Position numbers and translations under genes: made by a program. DNA of 63,217 nucleotides from contig JAKFVL010000022.1 in NCBI GenBank assembly GCA_021732215.1, positions 1 to 63,217 of the forward strand. The letters run 5' to 3'. Under the pieces are notes generated by a model, which worked only from the letters and a program-made list of their open reading frames with translations, was not told the DNA's origin and did not search any database. Positions within the stretch are counted from its first letter, which is position 1. Every line of letters begins with the position of its first letter. Below, piece after piece: positions 55,841 through 63,217 of this stretch. Source of the DNA: Hyphomicrobiales bacterium. GTDB lineage: Bacteria; Pseudomonadota; Alphaproteobacteria; Rhizobiales; Xanthobacteraceae.

Positions 55841-57076
55841 TCAAGGCCAACGGGCGAACACATCGAACTCGAAAAGCTCTTTTTTGGAGTTGCGTTTGCG
55901 CATGGCGCGACATTCAACATCAGCAAATCCGAGTTGCTTCAACATGGCCGCATAGATTTCTTCGACCTGCAAAAGCGTTCCGTAAAAAGTAGAATTACCT
56001 ACGATGTAATGAAGCTCGGCGTTTTTTGCGAGCACAGCAGTCAGGCTGCGGAAGTGCTGCCACATGTCGTCAAAATACTTCTCGACATAGTTTGCCAACA
56101 GCCTGCCATTTTTATTTTCATTCCGGGCAATACATTCGAGAGCATCGTTCAAAAGCGGCGAAGCGAATGACTTTGGCGATGGTTTCCAGTCTTTCAGCCG
56201 GCTGGTCGCAACACCCCATGTGCCGCCAATAGCAGCCCAGTCCAGTTCTCCAGCGTCCCGGCCGCTCTCCAGAAATCCAAGCCAGTACATATACGGGCGA
56301 AGTTCGCGGATATAGCTCATCCGGTTCGCATAGGGAGGAGATGTAACGACAAGGTCAAATTTGCCGTGGACGGCTGCGGCAACATTTCGTGCGTCTCCCA
56401 GAACAACGGAAGCGTTACCTCCAGGATTCTCGGCCGCGCCATTCAGGACAAAATGTGTATCATCGGAAAAAATCTGAGTGGCATCGATGTCGAGAGCCAA
56501 CGATATTTGTTCGCTATCCTTGAACGACATGGATTGGTGGTTAAAGGCCGCGTTCGAGGTGGCGATAAGGGTTCTGCAAAATGCGATGGAAAGTAGCGTC
56601 TGCTCGGGCGACTGCGGTTCTGTAACAGCCTGAATTGCCGGCCGCAGTTTGGTCAAGAAATCCAACGACTCCACCGACCACCAGCGCTCGATATTGTGCA
56701 GGGCCGGCCGGGCACAAGGCTTGACGCCGGAAGTTCTAACCAGTTCCAGCGCATCAAGACATGCTCGGCGAGTTGCTCCAATCGTTGCCGCGCCGTAGAA
56801 ATTCAGTTTCGCGCTGCTCAACCAGACAAGGAACGGGTTGATATCCGTCGTGACTGCCTCGTGTCCATGATAAGCTGCGCTGAGAGCGGTGGTGGCCGTG
56901 CCACAGAACGGATCGAATATCCGCAGCGGCCGGCCGGCTTTGGAAATGATTTCGTCGACTACCTTCACTGAATAAGCGGGTGTGAGACGCAGCCAGCCAT
57001 GCCGGCCGGTTTTGACGTTATGTTTGTGGGTATAGTCTGCGCGTTGGCGCAATTTCTCGGCCGCTGCAGCTCTCAT
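55841..57076 (-). CDS. DNA methyltransferase of a restriction-modification pair
   Basis: A 411-residue SAM-dependent DNA methyltransferase. Motif I FDPFCGTATT (54-63) precedes motif IV TSPPY (245-249), the catalytic Pro-Pro-Tyr of amino-methylating enzymes. This order is unlike beta-class enzymes such as M.PvuII. HKHNVKTGRHGWLRLTPAYS is a typical early stretch. It appears intact. Its ATG overlaps the stop of the adjacent nuclease gene (ATGA). Composition is somewhat lower in GC than neighbours, fitting acquired DNA. The target sequence cannot be read from the protein. Confidence 0.88.
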   Translation of the reverse strand: MRAAAAEKLRQRADYTHKHNVKTGRHGWLRLTPAYSVKVVDEIISKAGRPLRIFDPFCGTATTALSAAYHGHEAVTTDINPFLVWLSSAKLNFYGAATIGATRRACLDALELVRTSGVKPCARPALHNIERWWSVESLDFLTKLRPAIQAVTEPQSPEQTLLSIAFCRTLIATSNAAFNHQSMSFKDSEQISLALDIDATQIFSDDTHFVLNGAAENPGGNASVVLGDARNVAAAVHGKFDLVVTSPPYANRMSYIRELRPYMYWLGFLESGRDAGELDWAAIGGTWGVATSRLKDWKPSPKSFASPLLNDALECIARNENKNGRLLANYVEKYFDDMWQHFRSLTAVLAKNAELHYIVGNSTFYGTLLQVEEIYAAMLKQLGFADVECRAMRKRNSKKELFEFDVFARWP

Positions 57077-57944
57077 GTCGTCTCCGGCGCAAGGAGGTCC
57101 TTCAGCACCAGTTCGATTTCGGCGCGTAGCGTTTGCCTGTTGCGCATGAAAAATGCGGCCATATCGTAGCCGACTACATCGCGCATGAAGTCATATGTCG
57201 AAACCAGCGGATTGTTCGCACCTACAATGCCCGTCACCACAGCCCATTTCTCGGCCCGATAGCGAACCAGAATATCGCTATCGATTTGGTTCGAAAGGAT
57301 AGCTGCACAGGGCAAAAATGCCTTCGTATAGGCAGTCGCAGCGTTCGCGATATCTGCGTTCTGGCGCTTCGAATCCTTGCTTTTGTAACCCTGCCGAACC
57401 TCGAAAACCGTGCCGGTAAGGCTTGCAAAGATTTTGCGGTCTACACCGATCTCATCGGCAGACTCCCGCATCCATTGATGGAAGCGCTTCCGCTTGACCG
57501 TGTCTCGAATTTTGTCGAGCGGCACGCGGCCATCAAGGCGAAGCGTCCGGGTTTTGCCGCTCGGCAGGGGCACCTCGTAAGACCAGACCACGTCAGTAGC
57601 GGTCAGTTCGAACGCATCCTGCAAAATCGTTCGGAATAGCTTCTCGCAGCCGATGCCTATCTGACGGTAGACGCTCGTCATGCCGCCAGCCGCCTTGTGC
57701 GCGGCATACATCAAGGGATTGTCGAGGCCGAACCAGGTGTAAGTAAAAAGAGTCGCTTTGATAAAGTTCCTGAAATTGTCCCATTGTCAGGCCGCCACCC
57801 GCGGACCCTTGACCGAACTTCGGCTTGTAGTGTGCACAAACTCTGATTGGGTCGAGAACGATCTTGAGATAACGCTCGTCTACGTCGGGCAAGGTTCTCG
57901 ACCTTTGATCGATTATTTACGCACCAGATATCCTCTTGAGCCAT
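57073..57944 (-). pseudogene. Type II restriction endonuclease gene with two apparent frameshifts
   Basis: Three consecutive frames read as one nuclease if two bases are removed. Segment 1 starts at ATG 57944 (MAQEDIWCVNNRSKVENL). Near 57887-57893 the frame must shift to continue PDVDERYLKIVLDPIRVCAH. A second shift at an A5/T5 run (57745-57749) is needed to reach TYTWFGLDNPLMYAAHKAAGG and the long C-terminal part. That part has VFEVRQGYKSKDSKRQNAD, which could be a variant PD-(D/E)xK-type site. It overlaps the intact methyltransferase. Decay of the nuclease with retention of the methylase is common. Assembly error remains possible. Confidence 0.65.
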
Positions 57945-58182
57945 GAGAAACGCTACATCGTTCGATGGAACAAAACTAGAACCTACACGCAATTATTCGC
58001 TTCGCGCCTGTCCGGCACCGCCCCCGCCGGCAACCTCCCGTCAACCATTCGCCACTAAAGATGGATGGATGCGGTACCGGTGAAAACACCGGACCAGGAG
58101 CGCGTCACGCGGTCCGGGGACAAAGGCATCATCCAGAGCAACTCCAGCCGTTCGTCAGTCGGTTGCGTGATGTTGTCTGGAG

Positions 58183-58902
58183 TCAGTTGCGATGCGTGCG
58201 AAGCAAAGTGTCCTTGGCCTCGTTTACCCGGGCCGCCAGGTACGTCGAGCCCCCCTGGTCGGGATGCAGTTTCTTCATCAGGCCCCGGTGAGCGCGGCTG
58301 ATGTCTTCCCGGCCCGCCCCAGGCTTCAGGCCAAGGATCTCATAAGCCTCGTCCGTCGTCATTTTGCCGCTCGCCGGCTGGCGGCGCTGCCCGCCTGCCC
58401 CTGCGCTCTGCGGGTCCTCACGCCATCGGGGAAACCGGCGGTCCAGATAGCTTTCAAGTAGCGCGCAGCTTTCCGCGTCGAAGCCCGTCATCATCGCCGC
58501 CAGCTGTGGCAGATCGAATTCGCCGAGATCGCGGCCCGCGTGCGGACCGGCCACGATGCGCCCGGCCAGCGCGCCGGTGTCGTGATCCAGCACCATGTCG
58601 AGATAGTGCGAGCGGACCTGCGAGGTCTGCCCGCTCGATTTGCTGCCGCCAAAGCCGCCGAAATTGCCAAACCCGGCGGCTGACAACGGCGACCAGCCAA
58701 GCAGCCCCGCGCCGAACAGCCCGAGCGGGATCGCGACTGCCAGCTCCCCCCTCACTCCGGTAAAGGCCGCCACCGCGAGACAGATCGCACCGCCGGCGAA
58801 GCGAATTCCTTTGGCGAGCAGCTTCGGATCGGCTGCGCGGAACATCTGCAAGCCGAGATACAGCACCACCACGGCGAAGATGCCGGCGATCAGGGTCGGC
58901 AT
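58183..58902 (-). CDS. Membrane-anchored J-domain protein
   Basis: A 239-residue protein with one or two N-terminal membrane segments (about 3-20 and 38-72), a Gly/Ser-rich linker, a central DUF-like region (HYLDMVLDHDTGALAGRIVAGP) and a C-terminal J domain with HPD at 213-215 (LMKKLHPDQGGST). It should recruit an Hsp70 (DnaK) at the membrane. Similar TIM14-like proteins are common in alphaproteobacteria. Start at MPTLIAG; a longer frame to 59001 is rejected. Confidence 0.85.
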   Translation of the reverse strand: MPTLIAGIFAVVVLYLGLQMFRAADPKLLAKGIRFAGGAICLAVAAFTGVRGELAVAIPLGLFGAGLLGWSPLSAAGFGNFGGFGGSKSSGQTSQVRSHYLDMVLDHDTGALAGRIVAGPHAGRDLGEFDLPQLAAMMTGFDAESCALLESYLDRRFPRWREDPQSAGAGGQRRQPASGKMTTDEAYEILGLKPGAGREDISRAHRGLMKKLHPDQGGSTYLAARVNEAKDTLLRTHRN

Positions 58903-59108
58903 GGCGTCTGGTCCAGCAAGGTTGCGTCTCGTGCCTGAGGCCAGCCTTCGGGATCGAATGCAGGCCATTTTCAGATGGTTATCCCATGCCCCGGCCGCCA
59001 CAGCGATGCAACCGCTCGGACGGCTTGCCGCAGCCTGGGAACGGATTAGGCTATATCATACCGTTCGCGAACGTTGGCGGACCGGGAAAGCATTTTGGGA
59101 GCTGCCTC

Positions 59109-59645
59109 ATGTCATTCGTTGCCCGGATCGCGCCGCTGGCCGGCGTCATCTTCGCCGCCTCGCTCACGGCCGCGCAGGCCGCTCCTCAGCAGCTCCATAA
59201 CAAGACGTTGCTGGTCAACATGACGGTCACGATCCCCGGCAAGGGAGCGGACGGTTCGTCGGCCAACCTGCCGCGAAGCATTCAGCGGGTGATCTACGTG
59301 TCCAGCGCCGGGCGCGTGTTCTCGCGGGCAACCCGCACCGTTGGACGCAACCAACAGCAGAAAGAACGCGGGCCGGAACAAAATGCCGGCGATGCAAGCG
59401 GAAGTTTGAAGTTTGTCGGCAACCGGCTGGTCGGTGTGCTGCAGTTCAGAAGCGGCGCGACCATGATGAACGTCGATTTCGATCCGAGCTTCCAGAGCTG
59501 TACGGTCAATGTGGTCATCGGCCGCGACAGCGGCAAGCCGATCGTCTGGACGGGATTGAACGGCGTCATCTACACCTCGACCGGCGCGCCGCAGGTCGGC
59601 GGCCTGTCGTGTTCGATCCGCGACGGCAATGCGCTGGCCAATTGA
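59109..59645 (+). CDS. Secreted protein, first of two tandem paralogues
   Basis: A 178-residue exported protein (signal peptide to AAQAAPQQ) with NKTLLVNMTVTIPGK, VIYVSSAGRVFSRATR, DFDPSFQSCTVNVVIG and the ending LSCSIRDGNALA. Two cysteines in the mature part could form a disulfide. No family known to me. GGGAG precedes the ATG. The next gene encodes a paralogue with the same signature blocks, 13 bases after this stop. Confidence 0.75.
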   Translation: MSFVARIAPLAGVIFAASLTAAQAAPQQLHNKTLLVNMTVTIPGKGADGSSANLPRSIQRVIYVSSAGRVFSRATRTVGRNQQQKERGPEQNAGDASGSLKFVGNRLVGVLQFRSGATMMNVDFDPSFQSCTVNVVIGRDSGKPIVWTGLNGVIYTSTGAPQVGGLSCSIRDGNALAN

Positions 59646-59658
59646 GGCAGGAACCGTC

Positions 59659-60180
59659 ATGCGCAGCCTGATTGCCGCGGGCCTGATGGTCGTGCCGCTT
59701 TGCCTCGCCGATACGGCGGCCATCGCCGCGCCGCCCCAGCTTCTCAACAAGACCGTGTTGGTGTCGTGGTCGGAATCGGCGCAGCAAAAACTGCCCGACG
59801 GACGCACCATCGCCGAGACAATCAGCCGGACACGCACCGTCTATGTGAGTTCGGCCGGCCGCGTGTTTGTGAAAGCCGTCAGCCGGGGATCGGGCGGCGG
59901 CGGCAAATCGGAGGAGGTCGCGCCGGGCAGTTCGAACACCAGCCTGAACTTCAAGGGCAATACGCTGGTCGGCCACGCGGTCTTTGCCGGCTTTGCGCGG
60001 CAGGTCGTGGTCACGTTCGACCCCGCGTTTTCGTCCTGCTCCGTCAATGTGACCTACGGCCGATCCGGCGGTCCGCGCACCTGGAAGAGTTACGACGGCC
60101 AGCGCACCATCGAGCTGCTGTCGCTCAGCGTTGGCGGCACCTCCTGTTCAATTCGTGATGGCAACGCGCTGGCAAGCTAG
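59659..60180 (+). CDS. Secreted protein, second of two tandem paralogues
   Basis: A 173-residue exported protein (signal peptide to AAIAAPPQL) sharing LNKTVLV, VYVSSAGRVF, FDPAFSSCSVNVTYG and SCSIRDGNALA with the preceding gene, clear evidence of tandem duplication followed by divergence. It carries a Gly-rich insertion (GSGGGGKSEE). AGGAA precedes the ATG. Function unknown, probably periplasmic or secreted. Confidence 0.75.
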   Translation: MRSLIAAGLMVVPLCLADTAAIAAPPQLLNKTVLVSWSESAQQKLPDGRTIAETISRTRTVYVSSAGRVFVKAVSRGSGGGGKSEEVAPGSSNTSLNFKGNTLVGHAVFAGFARQVVVTFDPAFSSCSVNVTYGRSGGPRTWKSYDGQRTIELLSLSVGGTSCSIRDGNALAS

Positions 60181-60239
60181 CCCGCGATCTGCGACAAGCT
60201 GCGACAATCTGGCAAGAACAAGATCGCAGGGAGAAGCGC

Positions 60240-61163
60240 GTGCGCATTGCAATCATGGGATCGGGCGGAGTCGGCGGCTATTTCGGCGCACGGCTGGCGA
60301 AGGGCGGCGCGGATGTCACGTTCATCGCGCGAGGCGCGCATCTGGAGGCGATGCGCAAGAACGGCTTGCGGATCGACAGCACGCATCACCCGATCGAATT
60401 GCCGAAAGTCAACGCGACGGACGATCCGTCCAGCATCGGCAAGGTCGATATCATCCTGTTCAGCGTCAAGCTGTGGGACACCGAAACGGCGGCAAAGTCG
60501 CTGGTCTCGACCATCGGACCCGAGACCGGGCTGATCTCGTTTCAGAACGGCGTGCAGAAGGACGACATGCTGCGCCCGATCGTCGGCGACAAGGCGCTGA
60601 TTGGTGGCACCAGCTACATCGCTGCTTCGATCAAGGCGCCCGGCGTGATCGCGCACGGCGGCGCGAACCAGCGCCTCGTGTTCGGCGAATTCGACCGCAA
60701 GCCCTCGAAGCGCGTCGAAGCGTTTCACGCGGCCTGCACCGCAGGCGGCATCAACGCCGAGATCAATCCCGACATCGGCGTCGAGATCTGGCAGAAGTTC
60801 GTGTTTCTGGTCGGCATGTCGGGCGCGACGGCCTCGATGCGCGCCAACGCCGGGCAGATCCGCAGCAATCCGCAGACCCGCCAGTTCATGCTCGATCTGA
60901 TGAAGGAGGTCGTCGCCGTCGGGATTGCGCGCGGCGTTGCGCTCCCGCCCGACTACGCCGAGCAGCGCATCGCGTTCATCGATACCCTGCCCGCCGAAAT
61001 GGTCGCTTCGATGGCGAATGACTTGCGCGAAGGCAAGCCGCTGGAATTGCCGTGGCTCTCGGGCGGCGTGGTCGATCTCGGCGCAGCGGTCAACGTGCCG
61101 ACGCCTGCCAACCGCGCTGTTCGCGACATTCTCACCCTGCATGTGAACGGGAAGACGAACTGA
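60240..61163 (+). CDS. panE: Ketopantoate reductase-family protein (PanE/ApbA)
   Basis: A 307-residue NAD(P)H-dependent reductase with Rossmann start IAIMGSGGVGGYFGARLAKGG, ISFQNGVQKDD, GGTSYIAASI, and the C-terminal helical ApbA part with EIWQKFVFL (catalytic Lys region) and LRSNPQTRQFMLDLM-like pattern. Ketopantoate reduction in CoA synthesis is the best-known activity, but many paralogues act on other 2-ketoacids. AGGGAG precedes the GTG start. Confidence 0.85.
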   Translation: MRIAIMGSGGVGGYFGARLAKGGADVTFIARGAHLEAMRKNGLRIDSTHHPIELPKVNATDDPSSIGKVDIILFSVKLWDTETAAKSLVSTIGPETGLISFQNGVQKDDMLRPIVGDKALIGGTSYIAASIKAPGVIAHGGANQRLVFGEFDRKPSKRVEAFHAACTAGGINAEINPDIGVEIWQKFVFLVGMSGATASMRANAGQIRSNPQTRQFMLDLMKEVVAVGIARGVALPPDYAEQRIAFIDTLPAEMVASMANDLREGKPLELPWLSGGVVDLGAAVNVPTPANRAVRDILTLHVNGKTN

Positions 61164-61169
61164 TCGCTT

Positions 61170-61889
61170 TCACTTGATCTGCGTCAGCAATGCCGCGGCG
61201 CCTGACGCCGTCTTCGCCAGCCGCGTCAGCGCCTCGCGCCCGCCCGCAGCATAGGCCGCGACTGCGCGCAGCAGATCGCGCAGTTGCGCCGCCGCTCCCG
61301 GATCGAACCGGCACCACGCTCCGCCGGACAATCGCGCGATCTCGCGGAATGCGGCCTCGGCCGTCGGATCATGGCCTTCCTGAAACATGAACACCGGAAC
61401 CTTGAGCAGACCAAGCTCGCCGGCCTTGGCGCACAGATCGTCGACGTTTTCTTCCATCGCGTCGCCGACGAACACCAGCGCGCGCACGCCGTCCGCGATC
61501 GCCTCGCGCCGTGTCTCCCCGAGCACGCGGCCGATCTGGGTATGGCCGCCCTCGACGTGGATACGGCTCATCAGCTTCGCCAGTTGCGCCGTATCCGAAA
61601 TCCACGGACTGGCGCGGCATTCCGCAAGCCCGCGGAAATACACCAGCCGCACGTCGAGACCGCCGATGGTTCCCGCCTCGGTGAACATGTCGGCCTGCAA
61701 CTGACAGGCCATGTCCCAGGTCGGCTGGCGGCTCATGGTGGCGTCGAGCGCAAAAATCAGGCGTCCGCGCTTGCCCGAGGCCTGCGGCGTCATCGCCTTT
61801 GCCTTGGCGACGAAGGCCGCGATATCGGCCGCCGACGACGACGGCGCGACGCCGGAACGCGAGGATGGTTTGACCGGCTCGTTTGCCAT
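61170..61889 (-). CDS. vWA-domain protein
   Basis: A 239-residue soluble von Willebrand A protein. MIDAS-like FALDATMSRQ (Asp49, Thr51, Ser53), further metal-loop residues in GGHTQIGRVL, and ALVFVGDAMEENVDD. No signal peptide or other domain. It stands alone, convergent with panE, so a partner (for example a MoxR ATPase) is not indicated. Confidence 0.85.
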   Translation of the reverse strand: MANEPVKPSSRSGVAPSSSAADIAAFVAKAKAMTPQASGKRGRLIFALDATMSRQPTWDMACQLQADMFTEAGTIGGLDVRLVYFRGLAECRASPWISDTAQLAKLMSRIHVEGGHTQIGRVLGETRREAIADGVRALVFVGDAMEENVDDLCAKAGELGLLKVPVFMFQEGHDPTAEAAFREIARLSGGAWCRFDPGAAAQLRDLLRAVAAYAAGGREALTRLAKTASGAAALLTQIK

Positions 61890-62060
61890 ACCCGCTATTT
61901 AGCGTGTCCGGCCCGCCGATCAACGGCATCCACCCGCTCTTCGCAACGCAATGAACCAAAAGCCGCAGTGGTGAGCGGCCGATTTGCTTGTTACAAATGG
62001 CTGTTGATCATCAACGCATGCTGACCGCGCGCCAAGCCGCGGCAGCCGGGAGGACTATTT

Positions 62061-63050
62061 ATGATGTCACGTCGCACCGCGATCAGTCTGGTCGCGATCG
62101 GTCTGTCTGCAGTTATCTCGGTCACAGGTTTGTCGATCACCAGCGCCGCGGCGCAGGATTATCCGTCGCGTCCGGTGAAATGGGTCGTGCCGTATCCGCC
62201 GGGCGGCGCGACCGACATTCTCGCGCGCCTGATCGGGCAAAAGCTGTCGGAGCGGACCGGGCAACAATTTATCATCGAGAACAAGGCGGGCGCCGGCAAC
62301 AACGTCGGCACCGAGTCCGTCGTCAATGCCGAGCCGGACGGTTACACCATCCTGCTGGTCAATCCGGCGAACTACATCAACGCGACGCTTTACAGCAAAC
62401 TCAACTTCAACTTCATCCGCGACATCGCGCCGGTGGCGGCTTTTAATCGCACCGCAAATGTGATGACAGTCCACAACGACGTACCAGCCAAGACGGTGGC
62501 CGAATTCATTGCCTATGTGAAAGCCAATCCCGGCAAGGTAAACATGGCGTCGTCCGGCAATGGCACCTCGGTGCATCTGTCCGGCGAGATGTTCATGATG
62601 ATGACCGGCGCCAAGATGCAGCACATTCCCTATCGTGGCGCGGCATTGGCCCTGACCGATATGCTGGGCGGCCAGACGCAGGTGATCTTCGACAACATGC
62701 CGTCGATCCTTCAGCATATCCGCAGCGGTGCGCTGCGACCGCTTGCGGTCACCACCACGGAAAAGTCGAGTCTGCTGCCGGATGTACCGACAGTGGCTGC
62801 GACCGTGCCGGGCTATGAGGCCAGCGCGCTGTTCGGCATGGGTGCGCCGGCGAAGACGCCGCCCGCCACCATCGCCAAACTCAACGCCCATGTGAACGCG
62901 GTGCTCGCCGATCCGGCGGTGAAGGCGCGGCTGGTCGAACTCGGCGGCGAACCGTTGATCGGGCCGCCCGAGGCGTTCGGCAAGATGATCGCCGCCGAAA
63001 CAGAGAAATGGGAAAAGGTCGTCAAGGCCGCCGGCGTCAAGGTGGAGTGA
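62061..63050 (+). CDS. Periplasmic tripartite tricarboxylate-type substrate-binding protein
   Basis: A 329-residue Bug/TctC-family binding protein. Signal peptide to AAAQDYPSRP. The family block PVKWVVPYPPGGATDILARLIGQKL is followed by ENKAGAGNNVGTE, the AEPDGYTILL stretch and PTVAATVPGYEASALFG. It should bind a carboxylate in the periplasm; the TctAB membrane pair is not in the window, as is common for orphan Bug proteins. GGGAGGA precedes the ATG. Confidence 0.94.
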   Translation: MMSRRTAISLVAIGLSAVISVTGLSITSAAAQDYPSRPVKWVVPYPPGGATDILARLIGQKLSERTGQQFIIENKAGAGNNVGTESVVNAEPDGYTILLVNPANYINATLYSKLNFNFIRDIAPVAAFNRTANVMTVHNDVPAKTVAEFIAYVKANPGKVNMASSGNGTSVHLSGEMFMMMTGAKMQHIPYRGAALALTDMLGGQTQVIFDNMPSILQHIRSGALRPLAVTTTEKSSLLPDVPTVAATVPGYEASALFGMGAPAKTPPATIAKLNAHVNAVLADPAVKARLVELGGEPLIGPPEAFGKMIAAETEKWEKVVKAAGVKVE

Positions 63051-63075
63051 AACGATTGGGCATGACGTGAAGCCC

Positions 63076-63106
63076 TTGACATTTGCTATTCTAGGATTAT
63101 AATCCT
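63076..63106 (+). promoter_or_regulatory. Consensus-like promoter with overlapping palindrome
   Basis: TTGACA (63076-63081) and TATAAT (63098-63103) are both perfect, 16 bases apart. The perfect 14-base palindrome AGGATTATAATCCT (63093-63106) covers the -10 box, a good place for a repressor. The transcript would run out of the window; its product is not visible. The next 110 bases have no gene I can support. Confidence 0.6.
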
Positions 63107-63217
63107 TGCATCCCGTCCCACGGTGAGGGGCGGTTCGCGATCGTCACGGATTGCGGGGCGGGATGCGGTGGACGCGGCAGCGTCAGGCGCAGAGGTTGAG
63201 GTGGCTGGGGATGTGAG

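Overview
The window is GC-rich, densely coded alphaproteobacterial chromosome, most likely from the Bradyrhizobium/Rhodopseudomonas/Afipia/Nitrobacter group. This is inferred from the gene set and from dispersed palindromic repeats of a kind I associate with that family: a Rhizobiales-type porin, GatCAB, DivK-PleD, an EipB-like protein, DUF3572 overlapping dinB, and a SPOR-tailed D,D-carboxypeptidase. No species can be named from sequence alone. Almost everything is chromosomal housekeeping. Only a few short segments look accessory.

Layout. 0.3-2 kb: porin on the minus strand with a clear terminator. 2.4-5.7 kb: tRNA-Ser(GCU), then a large TPR/O-GlcNAc-transferase-like protein and a small membrane protein. 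5.8-7.4 kb: a sparse region holding a Sel1-like small protein and a 30-residue lysine/alanine-rich ORF with a strong ribosome binding site. 7.4-17.4 kb: gatB, two FkbM methyltransferases, a patatin lipoprotein, a toxin-antitoxin pair (PIN toxin, DUF7662-like antitoxin), then gatA, an 81-residue linker gene, gatC and a nitronate monooxygenase. 17.5-24.9 kb: ruvX, an AEC permease, a D-Ala-D-Ala dipeptidase coupled to a secreted caspase-like protein, pyrB with a dihydroorotase-like partner, and plsY. 24.9-26.5 kb: a GC-poorer segment with an orphan DGQHR (DndB-like) gene. 26.5-36.5 kb: dprA, an HD-GYP protein, topA, rnr, NUDIX, DUF2867 and rpmG. 36.6-46.9 kb: pleD/divK, DUF3572-dinB, EipB-like, RidA, GDPD, a FemX-like protein, HIT, DUF1330 and azlCD. 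47-55.7 kb: two PilZ proteins, clpA/clpS, a TadG-like vWA protein, a phasin and a D,D-carboxypeptidase. 55.8-58 kb: a restriction-modification pair whose nuclease gene appears frameshifted twice. 58-63 kb: a membrane J-domain protein, two tandem secreted paralogues, a PanE-like reductase, a vWA protein and a tripartite-tricarboxylate-type binding protein. The window ends in a consensus-like promoter overlapping a 14-bp palindrome.

Functional links. GatC, GatA and GatB form one amidotransferase but are spread over 9 kb. DivK and PleD are neighbouring cell-cycle/c-di-GMP regulators, and the HD-GYP and PilZ proteins elsewhere in the window belong to the same signalling theme. ClpS and ClpA are adjacent partners. 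PyrB sits beside a dihydroorotase-like protein lacking the usual HxH metal motif, which suggests a structural or divergent role. The most unusual candidates are the DUF7662-type antitoxin with its PIN toxin, the orphan DGQHR gene, the decaying restriction enzyme beside an intact methyltransferase, the coupled caspase/dipeptidase pair, and the 30-residue H1-tail-like ORF.
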